Numbered from the stretch's first letter, positions 16,520 to 25,060 are shown. The stretch: DNA of 64,000 bases from Microtetraspora sp. NBRC 13810 (GCF_030268685.1 NZ_BSRQ01000008.1:297127-361126), one strand, 5' to 3'. Made by a program: numbers and translations. Notes: generated by a model from the letters alone, not told the origin.

Positions 16520-17800
16520 TCACCCGCACACGTGCTCCACCGCGGCGGCGATGACCTCGTCCTGGCCGGGCTCCACCGCACGCAGGTCGAGCACCAGGCG
16601 CCCGTCGGTGATCCGGCCGATCACCGGAGGATCGTAGGAGCGCAGTCGCAGGGCGAGGCTCTCGTCCACGGCGATTCCCACGCTGGGCAGCTCCACTCCC
16701 GGCGCGCCCCCGCCGCCGACCCTGGCGATGGTCGGCACCGCCTCCGCGTGCCCGCCGAGCCGTCGCGCGAGACGTTCCGCGCGTTCCCTGAGCTCGGCGA
16801 CACTCGCATGGAGCGACCGGTGGATCGGCGGTCGCGGGCCGCGCAGGGTCGCTTCGAGCGCGGCCAGGGTGAGCTTGTCCACCCGCAGCGCGCGGGCGAG
16901 CGGGTGGCGGCGCAGCCGTTCCACGAGGTCTTCTTTGCCGAGCAGGAGTCCCGCCTGCGGGCCGCCGAGAAGTTTGTCGCCGCTGGCGGTGACCAGGGCA
17001 GCTCCCTGGCGCAGCGCGCCGGCCGCGTCCGGTTCGCCGGGGAGCAGCGGTTCGGGTCGCAGCAGTCCCGAGCCGATGTCGGCCACCACCGGCGGGCCGA
17101 TCGTGGCGAGTTCTCCGACGGAGACCTCGGCGGTGAACCCTTCGATCCGGTAGTTGGACGGGTGCACCTTGAGGATGAAGCCGGTCTCCGGGCCACAGGC
17201 GTTCTGGTAGTCGCGCAGGGCGGTCCGGTTCGTGGTGCCGACCTCGCGGAGCCGGGAGCCGGCCGACTCCAGCAGCTCCGGCAGGCGGAACCCGTCCCCG
17301 ATCTCCACCAGTTCGCCGCGGCTGACGACGATCTCCCTGCCCGGCGCGAGCACGGTGGCGGCGAGTACGAGCGCGGCCGCGTTGTTGTTGACGACGTGCA
17401 CGGCCTGCGCCTCGGGGACCGCCTGCGCGAGCGCGGCGAGAGCCGTACGGCCCCGGCGGGCGCGCTGTCCGCCGGCGAGGTCGAACTCGACGTCGGTGTA
17501 GCCGGCGGCCGCGGTGACCGCGGTGACGGCGGCGGGTGAGAGCGGAGCCCGGCCCAGATTGGTGTGCACGAGCACACCGGTGGCGTTGACGACGCTCTTG
17601 AGGCCGCCCGCGGTCGCAGGCAAGAGGGCGAGCGCGACGTCCGCAGCGCTGTCGGGGTCGGCGAAGCCTTCGCGGACCCGTTGCTGGGCGTTCGCCACCG
17701 CGGCCTTGACGAGGCTACGGCCGAGCGTCTCCTGCGCGGCGGCCAACCGGGGGTCGTTCAGCATGGCATCGGTCCGCGGCACCAAACTGCGTCGATCCAC
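16520..17800 (-). CDS. selA: L-seryl-tRNA(Sec) selenium transferase
   Basis: PLP enzyme of 426 aa that converts Ser-tRNA(Sec) to Sec-tRNA(Sec) using selenophosphate. Visible motifs are VNATGVLVHTNLGRAPLS near residue 65, HVVNNNAAALVLAA, and the PLP-lysine segment TASGDKLLGGPQAG. The GTG at 17800 gives MDRRSLVPRTDAMLNDPRL, which fits the usual N-terminus. A second GTG six codons later is possible. It shares strand with the tRNA-Sec gene just upstream (17831-17922), and selD diverges from that tRNA. The set selA, tRNA, selD and selB is complete here. Confidence 0.93.
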   Translation of the reverse strand: MDRRSLVPRTDAMLNDPRLAAAQETLGRSLVKAAVANAQQRVREGFADPDSAADVALALLPATAGGLKSVVNATGVLVHTNLGRAPLSPAAVTAVTAAAGYTDVEFDLAGGQRARRGRTALAALAQAVPEAQAVHVVNNNAAALVLAATVLAPGREIVVSRGELVEIGDGFRLPELLESAGSRLREVGTTNRTALRDYQNACGPETGFILKVHPSNYRIEGFTAEVSVGELATIGPPVVADIGSGLLRPEPLLPGEPDAAGALRQGAALVTASGDKLLGGPQAGLLLGKEDLVERLRRHPLARALRVDKLTLAALEATLRGPRPPIHRSLHASVAELRERAERLARRLGGHAEAVPTIARVGGGGAPGVELPSVGIAVDESLALRLRSYDPPVIGRITDGRLVLDLRAVEPGQDEVIAAAVEHVCG

Positions 17801-17830
17801 TCACGACCATCCCAGGATTCGCCGATCAGC

Positions 17831-17922
17831 GGAGGCGGACGGGAATCGAACCCGCCGCGCCGAGATGCTCGGCGCCACTGGTTTTGAAGACCAGGAGGGC
17901 CACCAGACTCCTAAACGCCTCC
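17831..17922 (-). tRNA. selC: tRNA-Sec (UCA), copy 1
   Basis: Minus-strand 92-nt tRNA with a long variable arm (GGCGCCGAGCATCTCGGCGC), anticodon loop CTTCAAA with UCA, T-arm GCGGGTTCGATTCCCGT and a closed acceptor stem (GGAGGCG with CGCCTCC). The CCA end is not encoded. It lies directly upstream of selA on the same strand. The size and long variable arm are diagnostic for tRNA-Sec. Confidence 0.9.
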
Positions 17923-17940
17923 AAAGTGGATCATAGACCC

Positions 17941-18936
17941 ATGAACAACATCAGGCTCACGCAATACGGCAACGGAGGCGGCTGCAGCTGCAAGATCCCT
18001 CCGGGCGAGCTGGAGGATCTGGTCGCTGGACTCTCGCCGACCTCTCCGTCGTCGACAGGCCGGTTACTGCTGGGAATCGATCAGGGGGACGACGCCGCGG
18101 TGCTCCAGGTGGAGGACGCGACCTCGGCCATCGTCACGACGACGGACTTCTTCACCCCTGTCGTCGACGATCCGTATGACTTCGGCAGGATCGCGGCGAC
18201 CAACGCGCTCTCCGACGTCTACGCCGTCGGCGGCGAGCCCGTCATAGCCTTGAACCTGCTCGGCTGGCCCCGCGACGTGTTACCCCTGGAGCTCGCTCGC
18301 GAGGTCCTGCGCGGTGGATCCGCGATGGCCCAGGCAGCGGACTGCCATCTCGCCGGGGGCCACAGCATCGACGACCCCCATCCCAAGTACGGGCTGGCCG
18401 TCACCGGCCTCGCCGACCCCGGCAGGCTGCTGCGCGTGGACGCGGGCGAACCCGGCATCCCCCTCACGCTGACCAAACCTCTCGGCATCGGAGTGCTCAA
18501 CACGCGGCACAAGGCAACCGGGGAGGTCTTCCCTGAGGCGGTCGCCGCGATGACGACGCTCAACCGGGACGCGTCCCGGCTGGCGCTGGCCGCGGGGGTT
18601 CTGTGCGCCACCGACGTCACAGGTTTCGGCCTGCTCGGCCATCTCTACAAGCTGGCCAGGGCGAGCGGCGTGTCCGCCGTCGTCGACAGCGCCGCAGTGC
18701 CTTACCTGGACGGAGCGCGAGAGGCCATCCGTGATGGGTACATCAGCGGCGGATCTCGCCGGAACCTCGACTGGATCGCCCCCCACTGCGACTTCGGCGA
18801 CCTGCCGGAGAACGAGCGGCTTCTCCTCGCCGACGCGCAGACCTCGGGCGGCCTGCTCGTCGCGGGCGAGCTCCCGGGTTTTCCGGTGATAGGCGAACTC
18901 GTCCCGCGTGGCGAACACCTGTTGATCGCGAAATAA
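17941..18936 (+). CDS. selD: selenide, water dikinase
   Basis: ATP-dependent enzyme of 331 aa that makes selenophosphate, the Se donor for SelA. The N-terminal catalytic loop is GGGCSCKIPPGEL near residue 12, with Cys rather than Sec at the reactive position and the essential Lys after the second Cys. GIDQGDDAAVLQ, an Asp-rich metal site, and LSDVYAVGGEPV follow. The C-terminal part has GFGLLGHL and QTSGGLLVA. The start is the ATG at 17941, because the open frame upstream crosses the tRNA gene. The ribosome-binding site is weak. It is followed by a second tRNA-Sec. Confidence 0.93.
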   Translation: MNNIRLTQYGNGGGCSCKIPPGELEDLVAGLSPTSPSSTGRLLLGIDQGDDAAVLQVEDATSAIVTTTDFFTPVVDDPYDFGRIAATNALSDVYAVGGEPVIALNLLGWPRDVLPLELAREVLRGGSAMAQAADCHLAGGHSIDDPHPKYGLAVTGLADPGRLLRVDAGEPGIPLTLTKPLGIGVLNTRHKATGEVFPEAVAAMTTLNRDASRLALAAGVLCATDVTGFGLLGHLYKLARASGVSAVVDSAAVPYLDGAREAIRDGYISGGSRRNLDWIAPHCDFGDLPENERLLLADAQTSGGLLVAGELPGFPVIGELVPRGEHLLIAK

Positions 18937-19068
18937 CGGGGCGACCTTTGGGGTGTGGCCGACCCCGGCGAGCATGGCCAAGCCGGGCCGGGCACCGCAG
19001 TCGTGCCACCGGAGAAGGACAACCCTCGGTTTCTTCTCCTGAGCGGTCTTCACCTATAAGATCACTCC

Positions 19069-19163
19069 GGCGGCGTCCAGGAGCCTGGAGGCCTCCCGGT
19101 CTTCAAAGCTGGTGGCGCCGAGCATCTCGGCGCGACGGGTTCGATTCCCGTCCGTCTCCGCCA
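19069..19163 (+). tRNA. tRNA-Sec (UCA), copy 2, degenerate acceptor stem
   Basis: Plus-strand 95-nt tRNA-Sec-like sequence. It shares the variable arm and T-arm with copy 1, and has the UCA anticodon loop CTTCAAA. It encodes a 3' GCCA end. The 5' acceptor strand GGCGGCG pairs imperfectly with CGTCTCC: there is a C-T mismatch at pair 3 and a G-T wobble at pair 5. The anticodon stem contains wobble pairs. It lies just upstream of the rhodanese-selB pair. It could be functional or a decaying duplicate. Confidence 0.72.
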
Positions 19164-19180
19164 ACCTCCCATGGAGTGTG

Positions 19181-19594
19181 ATGAGCGTCGACGAACTGCT
19201 GGAACAGGCCCGTAGGACGATGTGCCGACTCGACCCGGCGCAGGCCCAGGCGGCCGCCCGCGCGCCGGACACCTTCATCGTCGACACCCGCCCGGAGTTC
19301 CAGCGCCGTCACGACGGGGAGGTGCCCGGCGCCATCGTGATCGAGCGCAACCACCTGGAGTGGCGGCTCGACCCGTGCTCCTCCGCACGCATCCCCGAGG
19401 CGGCCCCGGGCATCCGGTGGATCGTGCTGTGCGACGAGGGCTACTCCTCCAGCCTGGCCGCCTGGTCGCTGCGGCAGCTCGGCCTGACCCGCGCCACCGA
19501 CGTGGTCGGCGGCTTCCAGTCCTGGCTCGCGGCCGGCCTGCCGGTCGTCACGCCCGAACACCCCACGGGTCCCCGCCTGGCGCCATGTTCGTGA
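19181..19594 (+). CDS. rhodanese-like protein
   Basis: Single rhodanese domain of 137 aa. The core shows TFIVDTRPEFQRRHDGEVPGAIVIERN and the active-site loop LCDEGYSSSLAAWSL, with the candidate catalytic Cys in LCDEGYSSS. VGGFQSWLAAGLPV ends the fold. The active loop differs from the classic CRxGxR[ST]. The ATG at 19181 has GGAG upstream. The 3' end overlaps selB by 10 bases. Its place between tRNA-Sec and selB suggests a role in selenium delivery (inference). A sulfur-transfer role is the alternative. Confidence 0.75.
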   Translation: MSVDELLEQARRTMCRLDPAQAQAAARAPDTFIVDTRPEFQRRHDGEVPGAIVIERNHLEWRLDPCSSARIPEAAPGIRWIVLCDEGYSSSLAAWSLRQLGLTRATDVVGGFQSWLAAGLPVVTPEHPTGPRLAPCS

Positions 19595-21375
19595 TCGCCA
19601 CCGCGGGCCACGTCGACCACGGCAAGTCGACGCTGGTCCGGGCGCTGACCGGGATGGAACCCGACCGCTGGGCCGAGGAGCGCCGCAGGGGCATGACCAT
19701 CGACCTCGGCTTCGCCTGGACGGCGCTGCCGTCCGGACGGACGGTGGCGTTCGTCGACGTGCCCGGCCATGAGCGGTTCGTCACGACCATGCTGGCCGGG
19801 GTGGGGCCGTGCCCGGCCGCCATGATCGTCGTCGCGGCCGACGAGGGCTGGTGCGTCCAGTCGGGTGAACACCTGGCCGCCCTCGACCTGCTCGGCGTAC
19901 GCCACGGCCTGCTGGTGATCACCCGCGCCGATCTGGCCGACCCGGCTCCGGCGCTCGCCGAGGCCCGTTCCCGGCTACGCGGCACGTGCCTGGAGACGAT
20001 ACCTGCGCTGGCCGTCAGCGGGGTCACCGGGCAGGGCCTGCCCGAGCTGGCCACCGCGCTCGACCGGCTCGCGGCCGGACTGCCGCCGACCGCCACCGAC
20101 GGCCCGGTACGGCTGTGGGCCGACCGCGTGTTCACCGTCACGGGCGCGGGGGTCGTGGTCACCGGCACCCTGACGGCGGGCACCCTGCGCGCGGGCCAGA
20201 CGCTGCACCTCGGCGGCGAACCGGTGCGGGTGCGCGGTCTGCAGACGCTCAACACCCCGGCCGGCATGGTCACCGCCACCGCCCGCGTGGCGGTCAACCT
20301 GCGCGGGCCCGTCTCCCCTTCACGCGGGGACGCACTGCTGACCCCCGGCGCGTGGCACCTCACGACCTCGGCCGACGTACGGCTGTCGCCGGGTGAACCG
20401 CCGAAGGGCGACCTGCTCCTCCACATCGGTTCGGCCGCCGTGCCCACCAGGATCAGACCGCTCGGCGAGGGCGCCGCGAGGCTGTCGTTCGCCAGGCCGT
20501 TGCCGCTGAGAGTGGGCGACCGGGCTCTGTTGCGCGATCCCAGCCGCTCGGCCGTGACGACTGGGGTGGTCGTCCTGGACGTGCGGCCTCCCACACTGAC
20601 CCGTAGGGGGGCGGCGGCAGCCCGCGGCGCGGCACTGGCCGCGGCCGGAGCCTCCCCGGGAGCCGGGAAGGACGCACCGGGTACGCGAGACGCCGTACCG
20701 GGAGGCGGGTTACCGGGGGCGGCCGATCTGCTGCGCTGGCACGGGCTGCTCAGCGGCGCCGACCTCGCGACGATGGGCGTCACCGCGCCGCCCTCTTCCC
20801 TGCCGGGCGGCTGGCACGCCGACCCGGAGCACTGGGCGGGACTCCGGAAGGCGCTCGCCGAGGCGGTGACTGGGGCCGGGGACGGGCGGCTGACCGTCGA
20901 GGCGGCCACGCACCTGCTCGGCCTGCCGGACCGGCGGCTGACGAGGGCGCTGATCGCGCCGCCGCTCACGCTGGAGGCGGGCGTCATCGGCAGGCAGGAC
21001 CTGGCGCCTCCGCCGCTGCCGGCGCACCTGCGGCAGGCGATCGACCGGCTCCGCGCCGAGCTGGCCGACCGGCCGTTCCAGGCGCCGAGCGCGCGGCGGC
21101 TGGCCGAGCTCGGGCTGGCCGGCAGGAACCTGGTCGCGGCCGAGCGCGCCAGTGCCGTGCTGGTCGTCACCGCCGGCGTGGTGTTGCTGCCCGACGCCCC
21201 CGACCGGGCGGTGAAGCGGCTGCGCTTGCTGCCCGCGCCGTTCACGGTGAGTCAGGCGCGGGTCGCGTTGCAGACCACGCGCCGGGTGGCGGTGCCGTTG
21301 CTGGAGATGCTCGACGGCCTGGGCTGCACCACACGGCGCGAAAACGGATCACGAATCTGCACAGCTGTCAACTGA
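19585..21375 (+). CDS. selB: selenocysteine-specific elongation factor
   Basis: EF-Tu-like GTPase of 596 aa that brings Sec-tRNA(Sec) to UGA codons marked by a SECIS hairpin. The N-terminus has the P-loop TAGHVDHGKSTLVRALTG, GMTIDLGFAW (switch I) and DVPGHERFV (switch II). The C-terminal third has repeated winged helices (LLGLPDRRLTRALI, LAELGLAGRNLVAAE, FTVSQARVALQTTRRVAVPL) that read the SECIS. The start overlaps the rhodanese gene. No obvious Sec-containing gene lies in this window, so the clients are elsewhere. Confidence 0.94.
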   Translation: MFVIATAGHVDHGKSTLVRALTGMEPDRWAEERRRGMTIDLGFAWTALPSGRTVAFVDVPGHERFVTTMLAGVGPCPAAMIVVAADEGWCVQSGEHLAALDLLGVRHGLLVITRADLADPAPALAEARSRLRGTCLETIPALAVSGVTGQGLPELATALDRLAAGLPPTATDGPVRLWADRVFTVTGAGVVVTGTLTAGTLRAGQTLHLGGEPVRVRGLQTLNTPAGMVTATARVAVNLRGPVSPSRGDALLTPGAWHLTTSADVRLSPGEPPKGDLLLHIGSAAVPTRIRPLGEGAARLSFARPLPLRVGDRALLRDPSRSAVTTGVVVLDVRPPTLTRRGAAAARGAALAAAGASPGAGKDAPGTRDAVPGGGLPGAADLLRWHGLLSGADLATMGVTAPPSSLPGGWHADPEHWAGLRKALAEAVTGAGDGRLTVEAATHLLGLPDRRLTRALIAPPLTLEAGVIGRQDLAPPPLPAHLRQAIDRLRAELADRPFQAPSARRLAELGLAGRNLVAAERASAVLVVTAGVVLLPDAPDRAVKRLRLLPAPFTVSQARVALQTTRRVAVPLLEMLDGLGCTTRRENGSRICTAVN

Positions 21376-21440
21376 CGGGGTCAAAAACACCTGACAAGAA
21401 AAATGTCTGGCCGTCTGGAAAGAAAAAAGTCCCCTGCCCA

Positions 21441-21469
21441 TTGCCGAGTTTCGGACACTTCAGTATTTT
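21441..21469 (+). promoter_or_regulatory. promoter of the mauE-like operon, leaderless
   Basis: TTGCCG (21441-21446) and TATTTT (21464-21469) are separated by 17 bases. The predicted transcript start falls on or next to the ATG at 21476, and no ribosome-binding site is present, so the first gene may be leaderless. Confidence 0.5.
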
Positions 21470-21475
21470 TCGATC

Positions 21476-22036
21476 ATGACGAGTAGCGTCGCAGGCGTCG
21501 TCGGGCAGGGGGCGCTCATCGCCGTATTCCTGGTCGCGGCCCTGTCGAAGATCCTTACTCACCGTGCCCTTACGCAGACCATCTCCAAGCTGGGCTTCAG
21601 CGCCATCGCCCGACCGGCGGCCCTGATCGTGATCGGCGCGGAACTCCTGGCCGTCACCGCGATGACGATCATGCCGTCGGCGACCTGGCCGAGGGGGCTC
21701 ATCGCGCTTTTGGCCCTGTCGTTCGCCGGTGCCGGAATCCACGCGCTGGGGCTGGGAGAGAAGATCAAGTGCGGCTGCTTCGGCGGCGGCGGAGCCGCAC
21801 TGGGCTGGCGGCAGGTGCTGTACCTGCCGCTCTGGCTGGGCCTGGCGGCGGTGGCCGAGTTCGCGCCGCCGTCGTGGAGTGCCGACGAGGGGCTGGCCGG
21901 CCTGGCCGCCCTCCTGCTGGCGCTCGTCGCGTGGAAACTACTCGCCGAGGTCAGGCTCTGGCGAGTGCTGCGGGGCGACCGCATGGTCACTCCGAACCCG
22001 ACACGACACGAGAATGCGGAGGTGCCCGCCGCATGA
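21476..22036 (+). CDS. MauE/DoxX-like membrane protein
   Basis: Integral membrane protein of 186 aa with four hydrophobic segments. It has the family CxC pair in GEKIKCGCFGGG near residue 100. MauE-type proteins are thought to help form disulfides in secreted Cys-rich partners. The ATG at 21476 lies at the predicted transcript start. The 3' end overlaps the next gene (ATGA). The neighbours are a MauD-like thioredoxin and a Cys-rich Tat substrate, which supports a disulfide-loading role (inference). Confidence 0.75.
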   Translation: MTSSVAGVVGQGALIAVFLVAALSKILTHRALTQTISKLGFSAIARPAALIVIGAELLAVTAMTIMPSATWPRGLIALLALSFAGAGIHALGLGEKIKCGCFGGGGAALGWRQVLYLPLWLGLAAVAEFAPPSWSADEGLAGLAALLLALVAWKLLAEVRLWRVLRGDRMVTPNPTRHENAEVPAA

Positions 22037-22581
22037 CGACGGTGCTGCTTGTGGTGGTCTGCCTGCTGGCCGTGGTGGTGTTCATCCAGATCGGCGCCCA
22101 GGTCGAGCTCTTCGAACAGGTCAGGCAGATCCGCGGCTATCTCGATATCGAGGACAAGCCCACCACGGTGGAACTGGGCACGCTGCAAGGGGCCAGCCCC
22201 AGCCGGTTCGGCCTGCCCTCCGTCCTCGATCACGCTGAACAGGCCATGGTGCTGTTCGTCTCCGACAAGTGCGAGACCTGCCGCAACCTGGTCGCGGCGC
22301 TGCGCGGTGGCGCGGTGCCCCTTTCGATGTGGGTCGTGGTCGTCCCGGTGAGAGGGGACGGCAACGAGTTCATCAACGAGTTCGGACTGCACGGCGAGCG
22401 CGTCATCCTCGACGACGAGGAGCGCATCGTCGGCAGCCTCGGGCTGGATCTGACACCCGTCGCCCTTCACATCGCCGAGGGAAAGCTGACACGGGCCCAC
22501 ACGGTGCCGTCGGTCAGGCAGATGTACGCGGCCACTCCCGTCTCCTACCAGTACTCCCTGGCTCGCAAGCCGTCCGTCTAG
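22033..22581 (+). CDS. MauD-like membrane-anchored thioredoxin
   Basis: Protein of 182 aa with an N-terminal membrane anchor (LLVVVCLLAVVVFIQI) and an extracytoplasmic thioredoxin-like domain with the redox pair CETC (FVSDKCETCRNL near residue 80). The ATG at 22033 overlaps the MauE-like stop. MauD is required for maturation of the six-disulfide MauA subunit of methylamine dehydrogenase. Here the substrate is probably the Cys-rich protein encoded next (inference). Confidence 0.75.
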   Translation: MTTVLLVVVCLLAVVVFIQIGAQVELFEQVRQIRGYLDIEDKPTTVELGTLQGASPSRFGLPSVLDHAEQAMVLFVSDKCETCRNLVAALRGGAVPLSMWVVVVPVRGDGNEFINEFGLHGERVILDDEERIVGSLGLDLTPVALHIAEGKLTRAHTVPSVRQMYAATPVSYQYSLARKPSV

Positions 22582-22620
22582 CACCGATCCCGCCCCACGC
22601 AACCACAAGAAAGGCACCAC

Positions 22621-22962
22621 ATGGAGAAAACCTCCGGCATGAGGTCCAGCCGCCGTGGCTTCATCGGCTGGATGGGTAAGGTCGGTCTCACGGCCGTCGG
22701 CGCCGTCGCCGGCGTGGCCGCGATGTCCCAGCCCGCCTCGGCGGCCAACTGGAGATGCTGCAACCTCGCTCTTCCGAACAAATTCTGCAGCACGAACAGC
22801 CAGGGCCAGTACGTATGCCCGACGGGTTACAGCATGAAGGTGTGGAACTGCTGCACCGGCTCGCGCCTGTACGCCTGCGGCGAGTGCACAAAGGGTGCGA
22901 ACTGTAACACCGGGCCGTTCGCCTGTTCGGCCGGCTGGACGGTCAGAGCCAACAGCTGCTAG
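22621..22962 (+). CDS. secreted Cys-rich Tat protein, MauA-like
   Basis: Small exported protein of 113 aa. The N-terminus has the Tat motif SRRGFIGWMG, a hydrophobic core and an AxA-like cleavage region ending ASA. The mature chain of about 73 residues has 11 Cys and 3 Trp. Its pattern (WRCC, CPTG, WNCC, C-G-E-C, and so on) recalls the MauA light chain, in which two Trp form the tryptophan tryptophylquinone cofactor. No large subunit or MauG lies nearby, so it may be a different Cys-rich enzyme or a peptide. The function is unknown. Confidence 0.7.
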   Translation: MEKTSGMRSSRRGFIGWMGKVGLTAVGAVAGVAAMSQPASAANWRCCNLALPNKFCSTNSQGQYVCPTGYSMKVWNCCTGSRLYACGECTKGANCNTGPFACSAGWTVRANSC

Positions 22963-22980
22963 TCGTTCTCAGGAGATCCC

Positions 22981-23061
22981 TTGCCCCTTGACACGTGGGT
23001 GACAATCGCGCTGCTCCTGCTCATCATGAGTGCGGGCTTCGCGCAGCTGTTCAGTTTTTGA
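22981..23061 (+). CDS. 26-aa membrane peptide
   Basis: Too short for routine gene calling but well supported locally. AGGAGA lies 6 bases before a TTG start. The encoded peptide is a single hydrophobic helix (WVTIALLLLIMSAGFAQLF) ending in SF. It follows the Cys-rich protein gene by 18 bases and precedes another membrane protein, so it is probably a member of the same operon. It may be a small subunit or chaperone of the exported system (inference). Confidence 0.5.
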   Translation: MPLDTWVTIALLLLIMSAGFAQLFSF

Positions 23062-23124
23062 GGCCTTTCTTTCGTCGGATATCTCCGCCCCCTGGTTCAG
23101 GGGAGAGCCCCTGGGGAGAAGGCC

Positions 23125-23673
23125 ATGTATCGGCCCATCCTCAATCTGGCGATCGGCTTCACGATCTCCGCCGTCCTCACGTACGGGCTGGTCCATCTCA
23201 TCGGCAGTGGACTGCGCGGAACAGGCTCCAAGATCGCCGCCTGTGTCGTGCTGCTCGCCTGCATGGCCATCGATTCCGGTAGGTTCGGCCTCCGCACGCC
23301 CATGTTGCGGCGGCAGACTCCGCGCGATCACTTCACCCGGTTCGGCCCTGCCAGAGGCGCGTTCCTCTGGGGACTCGACACCGGGCTTGTCCTGACCACC
23401 TTCCGCGTCACGTCGCTGACGTGGGCGGCACTCGGCGTAACGCTCTTCGGGCTGGTGCCTTGGTGGGCCGGCCTGTGTTACGCGCTCGGCTTCACGCTTC
23501 CGTCGATGGTGATGGTGGCCATCGTGCCGGGATCGAAGGACCAGGACACGAAGGCCGAGCCGATGTGGGTGATGGAGTGGCTCATGGACAGGGAGAAGGC
23601 GGTCCGGACCTACGCGTTCTTCCTGCTGTCCCTCACCTTCGCCGGCGTGCTGGCGACGGTGTTCCTCGGTTGA
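23125..23673 (+). CDS. polytopic membrane protein of unknown function
   Basis: Integral membrane protein of 182 aa with about four to five hydrophobic segments (LNLAIGFTISAVLTYGL, ASKIAACVVLLACMAID-like, LTWAALGVTLFGLVPWW, FFLLSLTFAGVLATVFL). The start ATG has GGGGAGAAGG upstream. It is the last gene of the mauE-like operon and ends just before a strong terminator. I do not recognise the family. Confidence 0.65.
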   Translation: MYRPILNLAIGFTISAVLTYGLVHLIGSGLRGTGSKIAACVVLLACMAIDSGRFGLRTPMLRRQTPRDHFTRFGPARGAFLWGLDTGLVLTTFRVTSLTWAALGVTLFGLVPWWAGLCYALGFTLPSMVMVAIVPGSKDQDTKAEPMWVMEWLMDREKAVRTYAFFLLSLTFAGVLATVFLG

Positions 23674-23675
23674 GC

Positions 23676-23705
23676 GCGGTGGGCGGTCCCGGGACCGCCC
23701 ACCGC
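23676..23705. terminator. bidirectional terminator
   Basis: A perfect 15+15-base palindrome (GCGGTGGGCGGTCCC and its complement) lies between the convergent membrane-protein and lipoprotein genes. It can serve both strands. Confidence 0.75.
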
Positions 23706-23708
23706 GGC

Positions 23709-24290
23709 TCAGCACTTCCCGTCGAAGAAGGAGATCTCCTTCCGGACCACGGGCCGGCCGGGGACCGCGATGTCGAACGGCACGCACCTGGGCGCCAGCA
23801 CGTTGAACCCGCCCACGAACAGCGTGTCGTGATCGTCGCAGGCCACGAACGTCACCGAGTGGTCCGCGCCCGCCGGGCTCGCCGCCGTCCTGGCCGCCTC
23901 GGCGTAGAGCAGGCCGGCGCTCTCGTGGAACTCCTCGGGAATCGACAGGGTGACTCTGCCGCCCTGGCGTACCACGGCGCCGACCTTGAAGCGGTTGCCG
24001 GTGCCGTACTCCTCCGGTTCGGCCGTCCCCCAGGCGAGCAGGCCGGGGATGACCAGCGGCCCCTCCACGAGGTCGTGGGGGCCGATCGAGGCGAGCAGGG
24101 TGCTCTCGTCCTCGACGAAGCCGTTGCGGTTGGCACAGGTGAGCACCCGGGGGTCGGCCAGGCTACCTTGGCCTTCCTGTTCGCGCATCGCCGCTCCGCC
24201 TCCCATCTGCGCCGGGGAGGCCCCGCACGCGCCCAGCGGGAGCGCCGCCACGATGGCGAGCAGGGCACGCACCGCCGCTTTAAGGATCAT
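23709..24290 (-). CDS. secreted lipoprotein of unknown function
   Basis: Exported protein of 193 aa with a clear lipoprotein signal (LLAIVAALPLGAC, lipobox LGAC near residue 22) followed by a Gly-rich linker. The mature chain includes VTLSIPEEFHES and VTFVACDDHDTLFVGGFN, with paired Cys residues. The last residues are FFDGKC. The family is not recognised. Codon use fits the genome. It converges on the mauE-like operon. Confidence 0.7.
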   Translation of the reverse strand: MILKAAVRALLAIVAALPLGACGASPAQMGGGAAMREQEGQGSLADPRVLTCANRNGFVEDESTLLASIGPHDLVEGPLVIPGLLAWGTAEPEEYGTGNRFKVGAVVRQGGRVTLSIPEEFHESAGLLYAEAARTAASPAGADHSVTFVACDDHDTLFVGGFNVLAPRCVPFDIAVPGRPVVRKEISFFDGKC

Positions 24291-25060
24291 GATTCAGTTG
24301 TACATCGACGATCAAGAAGTGCCTAGGGTCCCTGACCGATGAGCAGGCCGCCGTACGGCTTGGTTCGAGATCCCGGCCCGGATGATTCGGCGCGGGCCGG
24401 ATCGCTCCTCAGGGTCAGCCCCGCACGCGTCCCAGGCCGGGGACGAACCTGCCGACGGAGGCGGAGCGGCGCTGGCAGGCGTCGCCGCCGGTGGGGACCA
24501 GGAGGGCGTCGAAGCTCGCGCGTGCGGGTTGAGCTGGGGTTTCTCCGACGTACACGGTGCCGCCGCTCCGTGTCAACGTCCTCCACGTCGCCGCTGGGCT
24601 CATGCAAGCCCAGGCGATCACGGATCTCTGGTGACGCCTGGAGGGTCTGCGATTCGTACGTCCCTCGTGGCCTTGGCGCTCCATGTCTTGCCGGAAGGGC
24701 GAGCCGTACGGCGTCGCCCGACACCACGCGCGGATCAGACGTTGGGGCTCCCGGGGCATGCGGACATAGGTCCCCGAACCGGATCTCGTGGACGCTGACC
24801 GGCTGGATGCCGCCGTCGGATCCTGGCTGGATGCGCGGCTGCACGCCGCCGGCCAGGCAGCAGGACACGGGCGGCGCCGCCGGCAGGCACCACGCCCGGG
24901 ACGCCACCCGGACCCTCGAAACCCTCGGACTGCGCCCAGCATGAGCAAAGCGGACACGACGCGGCTACGCCGAGGCCCTGGAGGTCGCTGTACTCCTCTG
25001 CCGTACCGTCACCTCCTGGCCCTCGCAGACGGTGAAGTCGCCGACGTGGCCTGCGCTCGC
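24291..25060. other. gene-poor stretch, probable decayed DNA
   Basis: About 770 bases in which several short overlapping frames exist on both strands, but none has a good start and steady codon use. A piece near 24788 (DRLDAAVGSWLDARL) recalls the N-terminus of ISAs1-type transposases, which suggests transposon debris. That match is weak. Confidence 0.4.

Noticed and set aside
19581-23061. Selenoprotein gene with in-frame TGA near the sel locus
   Set aside because: I looked for a frame continuing through TGA with a downstream hairpin after selB and in the mauE-like operon. Each stop there is followed by a clear new start or terminator.
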